The position numbers and the translations under genes are program-made. From NCBI RefSeq assembly GCF_005954645.2, contig NZ_CP040695.2, positions 2,976,001 to 3,040,000 of the forward strand: a stretch of 64,000 nt of DNA, written 5' to 3'. How positions within the stretch are numbered: position 1 is the first letter of the stretch; each line of letters starts with the position of its first letter. The notes below the pieces were generated by a model. The model searched no databases. It was not told the DNA's origin and was given only the letters and a program-made list of their open reading frames with translations. Shown here in pieces: positions 37,371 to 45,669 of this stretch. This DNA comes from Nocardioides sp. S-1144 (GTDB lineage Bacteria; Actinomycetota; Actinomycetes; Propionibacteriales; Nocardioidaceae).

Positions 37371-37463
37371 ATGTCCATGACTGTCCTCGGTCTGCCCTGC
37401 GACCACCTCTCTCCTCTCGAAACGAGCACCGCCACCCATGACCTCCCAGGACTTCACTCCTGA
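37371..37463 (+). CDS. Possible 30-residue leader peptide overlapping the RIO kinase start
   Basis: ATG 37371 has GGAG 6 nt upstream, better than any ribosome site visible for the kinase itself. It encodes MSMTVLGLPCDHLSP and continues to residue 30, ending 26 nt inside the RIO kinase gene in another frame. Such an overlapping short ORF could couple translation to the kinase. No homologue recognised; it may be chance. Confidence 0.35.
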   Translation: MSMTVLGLPCDHLSPLETSTATHDLPGLHS

Positions 37464-38295
37464 CCCACCGCTCCACCCCGACTTCACCCTCGACTGGACG
37501 ACGTACGACGACGTCGACGACTCGCGGCAACGCTGGTCCACCTGGTTCGACGTCGAGCCGCTCTCCCGCGGACCCGAGCCGCGTCCTGACTGGGTCGTGA
37601 CCTCGCGCGGCGCGATCGACACCGAGCTCGGCATCCTCAAGACCGGCAAGGAGGGCGACGTCTTCCTCCTCGAGCGGGCCGACCCGCTCGACCCCGACGG
37701 CGGCGTCGTGATGGCGGCCAAGCGCTACCGCTCCTCCGAGCATCGCACCTTCCACCGCTCCGCCTCCTACACCGAGGGCCGCTCGATGAAGCGCTCGCGC
37801 GACGAGCGCGCGATCAAGCGCAAGTCGACCTTCGGCAAGCAGGTCGCGGCCGGCGAGTGGGCGGCCTCGGAGTGGGAGGCGCTCAAGCGCTGCTGGTCGA
37901 TCGGCGTGCCGGTCCCCTACCCCGTGCAGATCGACGGCACCGAGATCCTGATGGAGTGGATCACCGTCGACGGGGAGACCGCGCCCCGGCTGGCCCAGAC
38001 CCGGCCAGACGTCGACCTGCTGGCCTTCTACTACGACCAGCTGCGCGACGCGATGGCCACGATGGTCCAGGCCGGGCTCGTCCACGGGGACCTGTCGGCG
38101 TACAACATCCTCGCCGCCGGCGAGCGGCTGGTCGTCATCGACCTGCCGCAGATCGTCGACCTCGTCGGCAACGTCAACGGCATGGACTTCCTGCTGCGCG
38201 ACTGCACCAACATGTGCGCCTGGTTCCGACAGAAGGGCCTCGAGGACGCCGACGAGCACGAGCTGTTCGGGGAGCTCCTGGCGCACGCGTTCTGA
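37438..38295 (+). CDS. RIO1-type serine/threonine kinase/ATPase
   Basis: 285-residue bacterial RIO-family protein. ATP-binding loop ILKTGKEGDVFLLER, catalytic loop LVHGDLSAYNIL with the catalytic Asp and Asn, and metal-binding Asp in VVIDLPQIVD. A basic segment (SMKRSRDERAIKRKSTFGKQ) fits the RIO flexible loop. The eukaryotic homologues act in small-subunit maturation; the bacterial role is not established. The ATG at 37438 has no clear Shine-Dalgarno and overlaps a possible leader peptide. Confidence 0.9.
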   Translation: MTSQDFTPDPPLHPDFTLDWTTYDDVDDSRQRWSTWFDVEPLSRGPEPRPDWVVTSRGAIDTELGILKTGKEGDVFLLERADPLDPDGGVVMAAKRYRSSEHRTFHRSASYTEGRSMKRSRDERAIKRKSTFGKQVAAGEWAASEWEALKRCWSIGVPVPYPVQIDGTEILMEWITVDGETAPRLAQTRPDVDLLAFYYDQLRDAMATMVQAGLVHGDLSAYNILAAGERLVVIDLPQIVDLVGNVNGMDFLLRDCTNMCAWFRQKGLEDADEHELFGELLAHAF

Positions 38296-38322
38296 CGCGG
38301 AGGTCTCCCTCGCCCGTCGACC

Positions 38323-38352
38323 TTATCGAAGATCGATGTTATCGTTCTTCGA
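38323..38352. promoter_or_regulatory. Repeats upstream of the DUF2975/XRE pair
   Basis: TTATCG occurs at 38323-38328 and 38339-38344, and TCGAAGA/TCTTCGA form an inverted repeat at 38326-38332 and 38346-38352. This AT-richer stretch is 40-70 nt before the DUF2975 start and is the likely promoter/operator for autoregulation by the downstream XRE protein. Confidence 0.5.
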
Positions 38353-38389
38353 CACATTGCTCGGCACACCCACGACGAGGGAGACCCCC

Positions 38390-38998
38390 GTGAAGCTGCC
38401 CGTGTTCGACCGCTGGGACTTCCTGGCCACGCAGGTCGTCGTCCTCGGGGTCGCCGCACTCACCGCGCTGGTGACCGTGGTCCGCCCCCTCGTCGCGTGG
38501 ATCGGCGGCGGGGCCCTGGAGTGGGACCTCACCACCGACGACGTCGGCCGCGCGCCCGAGGGTCTCCTGGCCCGCGACGGCTCGACGGTCCGCGGCGTGG
38601 AGGGCATCCATGTCGAGGTGAGCGACGCGAGCGCCGCCACCTGGGCGGCGAGCCTGCTCCCCGGGGTCGTCGTCTCGGTCGCGGCCCTGGTGGTGGCGCT
38701 GCTCGCCGTGCGTGTGCTGCGGGGGATCCAGTCGGGACACCCCTTCACGCAGGCCAACGTGGACGCGCTGCGGGCGATCTCGATGGCGACGGCGCTCGGT
38801 GTGGTCCTCCACGTGCTCACCACGAGCCTGGCCGACCACCGGGTCCGGGCCGCGGCGCTGGTCGACCGGGACGAGGTCACGCTGTTCTGGGGGGAGGTCC
38901 CCCTGACCCTGCTCGGCGCCCTGCTCGTGGTGGGCGCCCTGGCGCACGCCTTCGACCGCGGGCGGCGGCTCGAGCAGGACGTCGAGGGCCTCGTCTGA
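38390..38998 (+). CDS. DUF2975 membrane protein
   Basis: 202 residues with four hydrophobic helices in two pairs (LATQVVVLGVAALTALVTVV; WAASLLPGVVVSVAALVVAL; AISMATALGVVLHVLTTS; VPLTLLGALLVVGALAHAF), matching DUF2975. GTG 38390 is chosen because GAGGGAG lies 6-7 nt upstream; an in-frame ATG at 38336 lies inside the promoter repeats. It overlaps the XRE gene by one base (TGATG). DUF2975 and a small XRE regulator form a conserved pair in Gram-positive bacteria whose biological output is not known. Confidence 0.85.
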   Translation: MKLPVFDRWDFLATQVVVLGVAALTALVTVVRPLVAWIGGGALEWDLTTDDVGRAPEGLLARDGSTVRGVEGIHVEVSDASAATWAASLLPGVVVSVAALVVALLAVRVLRGIQSGHPFTQANVDALRAISMATALGVVLHVLTTSLADHRVRAAALVDRDEVTLFWGEVPLTLLGALLVVGALAHAFDRGRRLEQDVEGLV

Positions 38999-39237
38999 TG
39001 CCGGTCGAGGAACCACACCGCGTCGTGTGCCACCTCGACCGCCTGCTCGCCGAGCGCGGCATGACCGTCACCGCGCTCGCCGAGCAGATCGGCGTCACCA
39101 ACGTGAACCTGAGCGTGCTGAAGAACCAGCGGGCCAAGGCGATGCGCTTCTCGACGCTGACCGCGATCTGTGACGCGCTCGGCTGCCAGCCCGGCGACCT
39201 GTTCTCGGTCGCCGCCGCGGGCTCCACCCCCGGGTAG
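38998..39237 (+). CDS. Small XRE/YozG-like HTH regulator
   Basis: 79-residue DNA-binding protein. HTH core: LLAERGMTVTALAEQIGVTN, VNLSVLKNQRAKAMRFSTL, then CDALGCQPGDLF, the YozG/HTH_26-like signature. Coupled to the DUF2975 gene by a one-base overlap. It probably controls the shared promoter upstream. Its last codons carry a -10-like TAGGTT for the next gene. Confidence 0.9.
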   Translation: MPVEEPHRVVCHLDRLLAERGMTVTALAEQIGVTNVNLSVLKNQRAKAMRFSTLTAICDALGCQPGDLFSVAAAGSTPG

Positions 39238-39246
39238 GTTCGCGGC

Positions 39247-40359
39247 GTGAAGCAGACCCACGGGCGCGTCGTCCACGTCGAGTCGCTGGCGGAGGTGGAC
39301 CGTCGCCTCGCCGCGGGCGCGAGCCGGATCGGCTCCTGGCGGGTGCACCACCTCGACCTCACCGAGCACGGCGAACGACTGCTGGCGTGCCGGGTCACCG
39401 GGGCAGCGTTCCTGGGCTGCACCTTCGCCCCGGGTGACGACGACGCGCTGGTCGCCGCGGGGGCGCTCGTGCTCCCGACGGTCGGCTCGACCCCGCTCGA
39501 CGTCTACCGTCCGCGGCTCTACTCCCCCGACGAGCTCTACGACCGGACGCCGTACCTGCGCACGCTCGACGCGCGCGCCTACGCCTGGGCCCAGCGGGTG
39601 CCCGGGCGCGACGACACGCTCGCCGCGGCGCTGCACGACCACGCCGTCGGCGAGGCGCTCGGCGCCTGGGTGGCCGGACGCCGGGTGGTCGGCGTCATGG
39701 GTGGCCACGCGCTGCAGCGCGGCGACGCCGGGTACGCGGACGCCGTCCGGCTCGGCTGGCTGCTCGGGCGCGACGCCGTGGTCGCGACCGGCGGCGGGCC
39801 GGGCGCGATGGAGGCCGCCAACCTCGGCGGCCGGCTCGCGGGGCAGGACGACGCCGCCGTCCGGTCGGCGCTCGACGCGCTGGCCCCGGTGCCGTCGTTC
39901 CGGCCCTCGATCGACGACTGGGTGCGCACCGCCCGCGAGGCCGTGGCCGACCTGCCCGCGCGCGACGGCCTCGGCGTCCCGACCTGGCACTACGGCCACG
40001 AGCCGCCGAACCTGTTCGCCACCGCCATCGCGAAGTACGTCGCCAACGCGACCCGCGAGGCGGTGCTGCTCGAGGTCTGCACCGCGGGGATCGTCTTCCT
40101 CCCCGGTGCGGCCGGCACCGTCCAGGAGGTCTTCCAGGACGCGTGCGAGAACTACTACGCCGACGAGTCGTCGGTCGCGCCGATGGTGCTGGTCGGCCGC
40201 GCGCACTGGACCGGGACGCTGCCGGCGTGGCCGCTGCTGCAGGCCCTGGCCCGCGGGCGCGCGATGGAGCAGCACGTGCACCTCGTCGACACCGTCGAGG
40301 AGGCGGCCGCCATCATCGCCGGCCCTGACCCGCTGCCGGCAGTCCCAGGGCGGCCCTAG
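39247..40359 (+). CDS. LOG-like Rossmann-fold nucleotide-binding protein
   Basis: 370 residues. The C-terminal two-thirds has the lysine decarboxylase-like/LOG fold: GVMGGHALQRGDAGY, VVATGGGPGAMEAANLGG and VFLPGAAGTVQEVFQDA, the last corresponding to the PGGxGTxxE motif with the second Gly changed to Ala. The N-terminal third is unassigned. LOG proteins release cytokinin-like bases from nucleotides, but long bacterial relatives have unknown substrates. GTG 39247 follows TAGGTT (39235-39240) by 6 nt: leaderless. It ends 4 nt into the convergent glycosyltransferase gene. Confidence 0.82.
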   Translation: MKQTHGRVVHVESLAEVDRRLAAGASRIGSWRVHHLDLTEHGERLLACRVTGAAFLGCTFAPGDDDALVAAGALVLPTVGSTPLDVYRPRLYSPDELYDRTPYLRTLDARAYAWAQRVPGRDDTLAAALHDHAVGEALGAWVAGRRVVGVMGGHALQRGDAGYADAVRLGWLLGRDAVVATGGGPGAMEAANLGGRLAGQDDAAVRSALDALAPVPSFRPSIDDWVRTAREAVADLPARDGLGVPTWHYGHEPPNLFATAIAKYVANATREAVLLEVCTAGIVFLPGAAGTVQEVFQDACENYYADESSVAPMVLVGRAHWTGTLPAWPLLQALARGRAMEQHVHLVDTVEEAAAIIAGPDPLPAVPGRP

Positions 40360-41492
40360 GCGGCCCGTCGCGCGGTGCGGGCCTCGATGACCTCGCGGTA
40401 GTGCCCGACCAGGGCGTCGTTGACCGAGGCCCACGAGCGACCCGCGACCGAGCGCCGGGCGGCCAGGGCCATCCGGCGGCGCAGCAACGGGTGCGCGGCC
40501 AGGAGGTCGACGTAGGTGGCCAGGTCCCTCGCGTCGCCGGGGCGGTAGAGGAAGCCGGCCTCACCGTCGCTGACCACGTCGATCGGGCCACCGGCACGAG
40601 GCGCGACGACGGGCACACCGGAGGCCAGCGCCTCCTGCGCCGACTGGCAGTACGTCTCGTGCCGCCCGGTGTGCACGAAGACGTCGAGCGCGGCGTAGGT
40701 GGCGGCGAGCTCGTCGCCGTGCTGGACGCCGAGGAACCGGGCTCCGGGCAGCGCCGACCGGAGCCGCTGCTCCTCGGGACCGCCGCCGACCACCACCAGG
40801 GCGAGACGGGGGTCCTCGGCGAGCACGGCCAGGAGCCCGAGCTCCTTCTCGGGGGCGAGCCGCCCGACGTACCCCACCAGGAGCGCGTCGGGCCGGTCGC
40901 CGAGCAGCCGGACCCGCAACGCGGGGTCACGACGGCCGGGGTGGAACTGCTCCAGGTCCACCCCGCGCGGCCAGAGCGCGGTGCCGGGGACGCCGAGCGT
41001 GGCCAGCTGGGCCAGGCTCGCCGTCGACGGCGCCAGGGTGCGGTCGACGCGGGTGTGGATCCGGCGGGTCAGCCGGGCCGCGGCCCGGGCGCCGCCCGGG
41101 ACGTCGTAGCGCTCGGCGAACCCGACCAGGTCGGTCTGGTAGATCGCGACCGCGGGGATCCCGAGCTCGCCGGCGGCCCTCACCGCCTGGTGGCCCAGGG
41201 TGGCCGGCGAGGCGATGTGGACGACGTCCGGGCGGAAGCGCAGCATCTCCGCGCGCAACCGGGCCGTGGTCTCGAGCCCGATCTTGAAGTCCCGGTAGAA
41301 CGGGAGGTGGGCGCCGCGCGCGTGCCGCACCGGGAACCCGGCGTAGGTGTCGGGTCCGGTCGGGGCGACCAGCTCGGCGTCGTGCCCGGTGGCGGCGAGG
41401 TGCTCGAGCACCCGGCGCACCGAGTTGGTGACCCCGTTGACCTGCGGCAGGAACGACTCGCTGACGATCAGGACGCGGAGCGCATCGGTCAT
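40356..41492 (-). CDS. GT4 family glycosyltransferase
   Basis: 378-residue GT-B fold enzyme. N-terminal acceptor domain VLIVSESFLPQVNGVTNSVR; C-terminal donor domain with VGYVGRLAPEKEL and the E-x7-E motif in HTGRHETYCQSAQEALASG. This resembles the mannosyltransferase MgtA/PimB-like group of actinobacteria acting on lipid acceptors; donor and acceptor are inferred. ATG 41492 follows TAGCGT (41500-41505, minus strand) by 7 nt. An in-frame upstream extension has no family similarity. Confidence 0.88.
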   Translation of the reverse strand: MTDALRVLIVSESFLPQVNGVTNSVRRVLEHLAATGHDAELVAPTGPDTYAGFPVRHARGAHLPFYRDFKIGLETTARLRAEMLRFRPDVVHIASPATLGHQAVRAAGELGIPAVAIYQTDLVGFAERYDVPGGARAAARLTRRIHTRVDRTLAPSTASLAQLATLGVPGTALWPRGVDLEQFHPGRRDPALRVRLLGDRPDALLVGYVGRLAPEKELGLLAVLAEDPRLALVVVGGGPEEQRLRSALPGARFLGVQHGDELAATYAALDVFVHTGRHETYCQSAQEALASGVPVVAPRAGGPIDVVSDGEAGFLYRPGDARDLATYVDLLAAHPLLRRRMALAARRSVAGRSWASVNDALVGHYREVIEARTARRAA

Positions 41493-41558
41493 GTGCGTGA
41501 CGCTAGGGAGCCCCCGGCAACGCACGACGAGGACGGCGTGGCCGGGATGTGAACAGCA

Positions 41559-42368
41559 TCAGGCCGGCAGGACGTGGGAGCGTTCCCGGCCGAAGACCGC
41601 GAAGCCGGCGCGGCGCAGGATCGGCCCCGAGGTCTCGACGCGGCCCTTGACCAGCGCCATCGACGCACCGCGGGTCCGCGCCAGGTCGAGCCGCGCCGCG
41701 AGCACGGCGCGGTAGACGCCCCGGCCGCGCGCCTCGGGGACGACGCCGCCACCCCAGAGCCGCGCCACGTCGTGGCCGCCGGCCCCGGCGAGGGTCAGGC
41801 CGCCCGACCCGACGGGACGCCCGTCGAGGTAGGCCACGGCGGTGCTGGCCCGGCCGGCCTCGTGGTCGGCCGCCGCCTGGACGGCGAGCTCGCCGACCCG
41901 CTCGTCGGAGGGGACGGCGCCCTCCTCGAAGGCCTCCGCCGCGACCCGCAGCGCGTCGCGGGTGGTGGCCTCGTCGGCCTGCCACCGCACCTCGACGTCA
42001 CTCGGCACGTCCAGGCCAGGCCCGCCAGGGACGCCGTCACCGAGGTCGAGCGCGAGCACGTCGAGGGTCTCGTGCACCCTCGCACCCCGGGCGGCGAGCG
42101 CGTCCTCCAGCCCGGCGGGGGCGTCGAGCCCGACCCGGACGACGAGCTCGTCGCGGCCCCAGGCCCGCACCTGCGCGAGCGCCTCGTCGAGGACGCCGTC
42201 GACCGGCGCCGAGCCCGAGACCCGCAGCAGGTTCGGCGGCGCCCCGAAGTAGTCGGGCCACCGCACCAACACCAGCCGGTCGTTGCGGACGACGTCGGCG
42301 TCGTCGGGGTACCAGACCCACGCGGCCGACTCCGCGGCGACGCGCGCCGCGGTGACCGCGGGGCTCAC
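41559..42368 (-). CDS. GNAT family N-acetyltransferase
   Basis: 269-residue protein. The acetyl-CoA loop is [20 protein letters not shown], followed by [19 protein letters not shown], the terminal GNAT helix-strand. The N-terminal half may be a degenerate second GNAT fold. The GTG overlaps the rlmN stop by 4 nt (GTGA), so it is co-expressed with rlmN. Substrate unknown. Confidence 0.85.
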   Translation of the reverse strand: MSPAVTAARVAAESAAWVWYPDDADVVRNDRLVLVRWPDYFGAPPNLLRVSGSAPVDGVLDEALAQVRAWGRDELVVRVGLDAPAGLEDALAARGARVHETLDVLALDLGDGVPGGPGLDVPSDVEVRWQADEATTRDALRVAAEAFEEGAVPSDERVGELAVQAAADHEAGRASTAVAYLDGRPVGSGGLTLAGAGGHDVARLWGGGVVPEARGRGVYRAVLAARLDLARTRGASMALVKGRVETSGPILRRAGFAVFGRERSHVLPA

Positions 42369-43528
42369 GCCTCGGTGGCGGCCAGCTGTCCGCAGGCCGC
42401 GTCGATGTCGCTGCCGCGGGTGTCGCGGATCGTGGTCGAGATGCCCTTGGCCTCGAGCCGGCGCACGAACTCGTCCATGTCGTGGTCGAAGGACCGGGTG
42501 AACCTCGACCCGGGAACCTCGTTCAGCGGGATCAGGTTCACGTGCACCCACCCCCAGTCGCCCCGCGCCTGCAGGACGTCACCGAGCAGGTCGGCGCGCC
42601 AGGCCTGGTCGTTGATGCCGCGCATCATGGCGTACTCGATCGAGACCCGGCGCTTGGTGACCTGGGCGTAGTGCCAGGCGGCGTCGACGGTCTCGTCGAC
42701 CGAGTAGCGGGTGTTGATCGGGACCAGGTCGTTGCGCAGCTCGTCGTCGGGCGCGTGCAGGCTCAGCGCGAGGGTCACCGGGATGCCCTCGTCGGCCAGC
42801 TGCAGCATCCGCGGCACCAGGCCGACGGTGGAGACGGTGATGTTGCGCGCCGACATGCCGAGGCCGTCGGGCGTGGGGTCGGTCAGGCGCCGGACGGTGC
42901 CAATGACGGCCTTGTAGTTGGCCAGCGGCTCGCCCATGCCCATGAAGACGACGTTCGAGACGCGTCCGGGGCCGCCGGGGACCTCGCCGCGGGTCATCGC
43001 CCGGGCACCGGCCACGACCTGCTCGACGATCTCGCCGGTCGACATGTTGCGCTGCAGGCCGCCCTGGCCGGTGGCGCAGAACGGGCACGCCATGCCGCAG
43101 CCGGCCTGGCTCGACACGCACACCGTGGCGCGGTCGGGGTAGCGCATCAGCACCGACTCGACCAGGGCCCCGTCGAAGAGCCGCCACAGCGTCTTGCGGG
43201 TGGTGCCCTTGTCGGCCTCCATGGTGCGCAACGGAGTCATCAGGCTCGGCAGCAGTGTGGCGACGAGCTCGTCGCGCTGGCCGGCCGGCAGGTCGGTCAT
43301 CTCCGCGGGGTCGTCGACCAGCCGGGAGAAGTAGTGGGTCGAGAGCTGCTTGGCGCGGAACCCGGGCAGGCCGTTCTCCTCGAGCAGCGCCTTGCGCTCG
43401 GGTGCGGTGAGGTCGGCGAGGTGCCGCGGCGGCTTCTTCCGCCCGCGCGGCTCGTCGAAGACCAGCTTCAGCGACGTCGCCCCCTCGGGGGCGGTCGGGC
43501 TGTCGGTGGGGGTGGGGTTCTCGGCCAT
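42365..43528 (-). CDS. rlmN: 23S rRNA (adenine(2503)-C(2))-methyltransferase RlmN
   Basis: Radical SAM enzyme that methylates A2503 of 23S rRNA and A37 of some tRNAs. 387 residues. The cluster motif is [15 protein letters not shown] (CxxxCxxC); [32 protein letters not shown] and the C-terminal Cys in DIDAACGQL, which forms the methyl-carrier/disulfide pair, are all present. ATG 43528 is chosen because the frame upstream translates the type B repeats. The gene is followed by a coupled GNAT gene. Confidence 0.95.
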   Translation of the reverse strand: MAENPTPTDSPTAPEGATSLKLVFDEPRGRKKPPRHLADLTAPERKALLEENGLPGFRAKQLSTHYFSRLVDDPAEMTDLPAGQRDELVATLLPSLMTPLRTMEADKGTTRKTLWRLFDGALVESVLMRYPDRATVCVSSQAGCGMACPFCATGQGGLQRNMSTGEIVEQVVAGARAMTRGEVPGGPGRVSNVVFMGMGEPLANYKAVIGTVRRLTDPTPDGLGMSARNITVSTVGLVPRMLQLADEGIPVTLALSLHAPDDELRNDLVPINTRYSVDETVDAAWHYAQVTKRRVSIEYAMMRGINDQAWRADLLGDVLQARGDWGWVHVNLIPLNEVPGSRFTRSFDHDMDEFVRRLEAKGISTTIRDTRGSDIDAACGQLAATEA

Positions 43529-43598
43529 GTCCGTACGATTCTCCCACCCCTGCCCACCTCGACCCAAACGTCGAGCCCGGCCCGCCGCCACCCTCCCC

Positions 43599-43705
43599 GG
43601 AGGTTGAGCAAGCGAGCGCCAGCGAGCGCCGACGAAACCGCAGCCCCACGCCGCCACCCCCGCCGGAGGTTGAGCAAGCGAGCGCCAGCGAGCGCCGACG
43701 AAACC
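43599..43705 (-). repeat. Dispersed 41-bp repeat type B, copies 2 and 3
   Basis: Identical 41-bp units at 43599-43639 and 43665-43705 (66-bp period), each beginning GGAGGTTGAGCAAGCG, with a tandem decamer AGCGAGCGCC twice and ending CGACGAAACC. They are the exact reverse complement of 15227-15267. They fill much of the gap between rlmN and glpD. Confidence 0.88.
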
Positions 43706-43745
43706 GCAGGCCCTCCCCCGCCAACCTGCCCTCGGCGGCCCAGCC

Positions 43746-43811
43746 CGGTGGGCCAGCAGTTTCGACACGCGGGTCGCGACCTCGTTCCTCAGTCGCGCCG
43801 CTCGCCCAACC
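43746..43811 (-). repeat. Dispersed repeat type A, copy 2 (inverted)
   Basis: A 66-bp element containing CGGTGGGCCAG, TCGACAC, CTCGTTCCTCAG and CGCGCCGCT, inverted relative to 15121-15186. Together with the type B units it forms the same A-B order as at the first locus, read on the other strand. With copies 2 and 3 of type B it accounts for most of the 323-bp gap 43529-43851. Confidence 0.75.
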
Positions 43812-43851
43812 CCGTCGAGCTGCCCCGTCCTCGCAGGCTCGGACAGTCAGC

Positions 43852-45573
43852 TCAGCTGGTGAGCGGGACGACGTCGGCCGCGCCGAGCCGGGCGGCGTCG
43901 GCAGTGGCGTCGTCGGGCATCTGCTGGCTCTCGAGCTCGGCCTCGACCCGCTTGACGTAGTGGTCGATCTCGAGCGCCCGCTGCTCGTCGCTCCAGCCCA
44001 GCAGCGGCCCGGCCAGGTCGGCGACCTCCTCGACGGCGCGGACGCCGCGGTCGAAGGTCTCGATCGAGAGCCGGGTGCGCCGGGTGAGGATGTCGTCGAG
44101 GTGGCGCGCGCCCTCGTGGGAGACGGCGTAGACGACCTCGACCCGCAGGTAGTCGGGGGCGCCCTCGAGGGGCTCGCCCAGCGACGGGTCGGCCGCGACC
44201 AGGTCGAGCAGCTCGTGGATGAGCGAGCCGTAGCGGCCCAGCAGGTGGTCGATCCAGACCTCGTGCAGGCCCGAGGACTCCGCCAGCAGGTGCCGGGCGT
44301 TCTTCGCGGCCTGGTACCCCTCGGCGCCGAGCAGCGGGATCTTCGCGGTCACCGAGGGCCCGACCGTGCGGTCGAACATCGCCGACATGCCGTGCACCGC
44401 CTCGTCGACGGCGTCCTCGGCCATGATCCGGTAGGTCGTGTACTTGCCGCCCGCCACGACGACCAGCCCGGGCGCCGGGTGGCCCACCGCGTGCTCGCGC
44501 GACAGCTTGGACGTCGCCTCGGACTCGCCCTCCAGGAGCGGCCGGAGCCCGGCGTAGACGCCCTCGACGTCGGCGCGGGTCAGCGGCGTCTCGAGGACGG
44601 CGTTGACGTGCTCGAGCAGGTAGTCGATGTCGGCCTGGCTCGCCGCGGGGTGCGCGCGGTCGAGGGTCCAGTCGGTGTCGGTGGTGCCGATGATCCAGTG
44701 CCGGCCCCACGGGATGACGAAGAGCACCGACTTCTCGGTGCGCAGGATCAGCCCGACCTCCGAGCGGATCCGGTCCTTGGGCACGACCAGGTGGATGCCC
44801 TTGCTGGCCCGGACGTGGAACTGGCCGCGCTGGCCGCCGAGGTCCTGGGTCTCGTCGGTCCACACGCCGGTCGCGTTGACGATCTGCTTGGCGCGGATGG
44901 TGACGGTGGTGTCGTTCTCGAGGTCGCGGACGACGGCGCCGGTGACCCGCTCGCCCTCGCGGAGCAGCTCGACGACGCGGGCGCGGGAGGCCACCTTGGC
45001 GCCGTAGGCCGCCGCGGTGCGCGACAGGAACATCGTGTGCCGGGCGTCGTCGACCTGCGCGTCGTAGTACTTCAGCGCGCCGACGAGCGCGTCCTTGCGC
45101 AGCGACGGCGCCAGCTTGCGCGCACCGTTGCGGGTCAGGTGCTGGTGCAGCGGGACGCCCGCGCGGCCCGAGACGCGCGACATCACGTCGTAGAGCGCGA
45201 CGCCCGAGCCGGCGTAGAAGCGCTCCCACCAGCGGTGCTGGAGCGGGTAGAGGAACGCCACCGGGGTGACCAGGTGCGGGGCCAGCTCCTGCAGGAGCAG
45301 GCCGCGCTCCTTGAGCGCCTCGGCCACGAGCCGGAAGTCGAGCATCTCCAGGTAGCGCAGGCCGCCGTGGACCAGCTTGCTGGAGCGGCTCGAGGTCCCC
45401 GAGGCGAAGTCGCGCGCCTCGACCAGGCCCACCTTGAGGCCGCGGGTGGCGGCGTCCAGCGCGCTGCCCGCGCCGACCACACCACCGCCGATCACCAGGA
45501 TGTCGAGCTCCTCGGCCGCCATGGCTCGCAGGGAGTCCTCGCGGTACTCGGGCGACAGTGCGACGGACCTCAT
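43852..45573 (-). CDS. glpD: Glycerol-3-phosphate dehydrogenase GlpD
   Basis: Membrane-associated FAD enzyme that oxidises glycerol 3-phosphate to DHAP and passes electrons to quinone. 573 residues. FAD loop DILVIGGGVVGAGSALDAA, SRSSKLVHGGLRYLE, RASKGIHLVVP, WGRHWIIGTTDTDW and VVAGGKYTTYR are conserved; a C-terminal helical domain follows. It is the last gene of the glpF-glpK-glpD operon. An attenuator-like hairpin lies upstream (45635-45658). Confidence 0.95.
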   Translation of the reverse strand: MRSVALSPEYREDSLRAMAAEELDILVIGGGVVGAGSALDAATRGLKVGLVEARDFASGTSSRSSKLVHGGLRYLEMLDFRLVAEALKERGLLLQELAPHLVTPVAFLYPLQHRWWERFYAGSGVALYDVMSRVSGRAGVPLHQHLTRNGARKLAPSLRKDALVGALKYYDAQVDDARHTMFLSRTAAAYGAKVASRARVVELLREGERVTGAVVRDLENDTTVTIRAKQIVNATGVWTDETQDLGGQRGQFHVRASKGIHLVVPKDRIRSEVGLILRTEKSVLFVIPWGRHWIIGTTDTDWTLDRAHPAASQADIDYLLEHVNAVLETPLTRADVEGVYAGLRPLLEGESEATSKLSREHAVGHPAPGLVVVAGGKYTTYRIMAEDAVDEAVHGMSAMFDRTVGPSVTAKIPLLGAEGYQAAKNARHLLAESSGLHEVWIDHLLGRYGSLIHELLDLVAADPSLGEPLEGAPDYLRVEVVYAVSHEGARHLDDILTRRTRLSIETFDRGVRAVEEVADLAGPLLGWSDEQRALEIDHYVKRVEAELESQQMPDDATADAARLGAADVVPLTS

Positions 45574-45634
45574 GGCAGGTGTTCCTCTCGGGGGTGGTTT
45601 CTCTCGACGGTACTGCGCGGTGGTGCGGTGGCCA

Positions 45635-45658
45635 GGGCCCGACCGGGTGGTCGGGCCC
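45635..45658 (-). terminator. GC-rich hairpin between glpK and glpD
   Basis: A 10-bp perfect stem GGGCCCGACC/GGTCGGGCCC with a 4-nt loop GGGT, 11 nt after the glpK stop and 62 nt before the glpD start. It may limit readthrough to glpD or stabilise the upstream mRNA. Confidence 0.6.
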
Positions 45659-45669
45659 CGGCCGGCGGC

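Noticed and set aside
43529..43768. N-terminal extension of rlmN through the repeats
   Set aside because: The extension translates the 41-bp repeats; the family N-terminus begins at ATG 43528.
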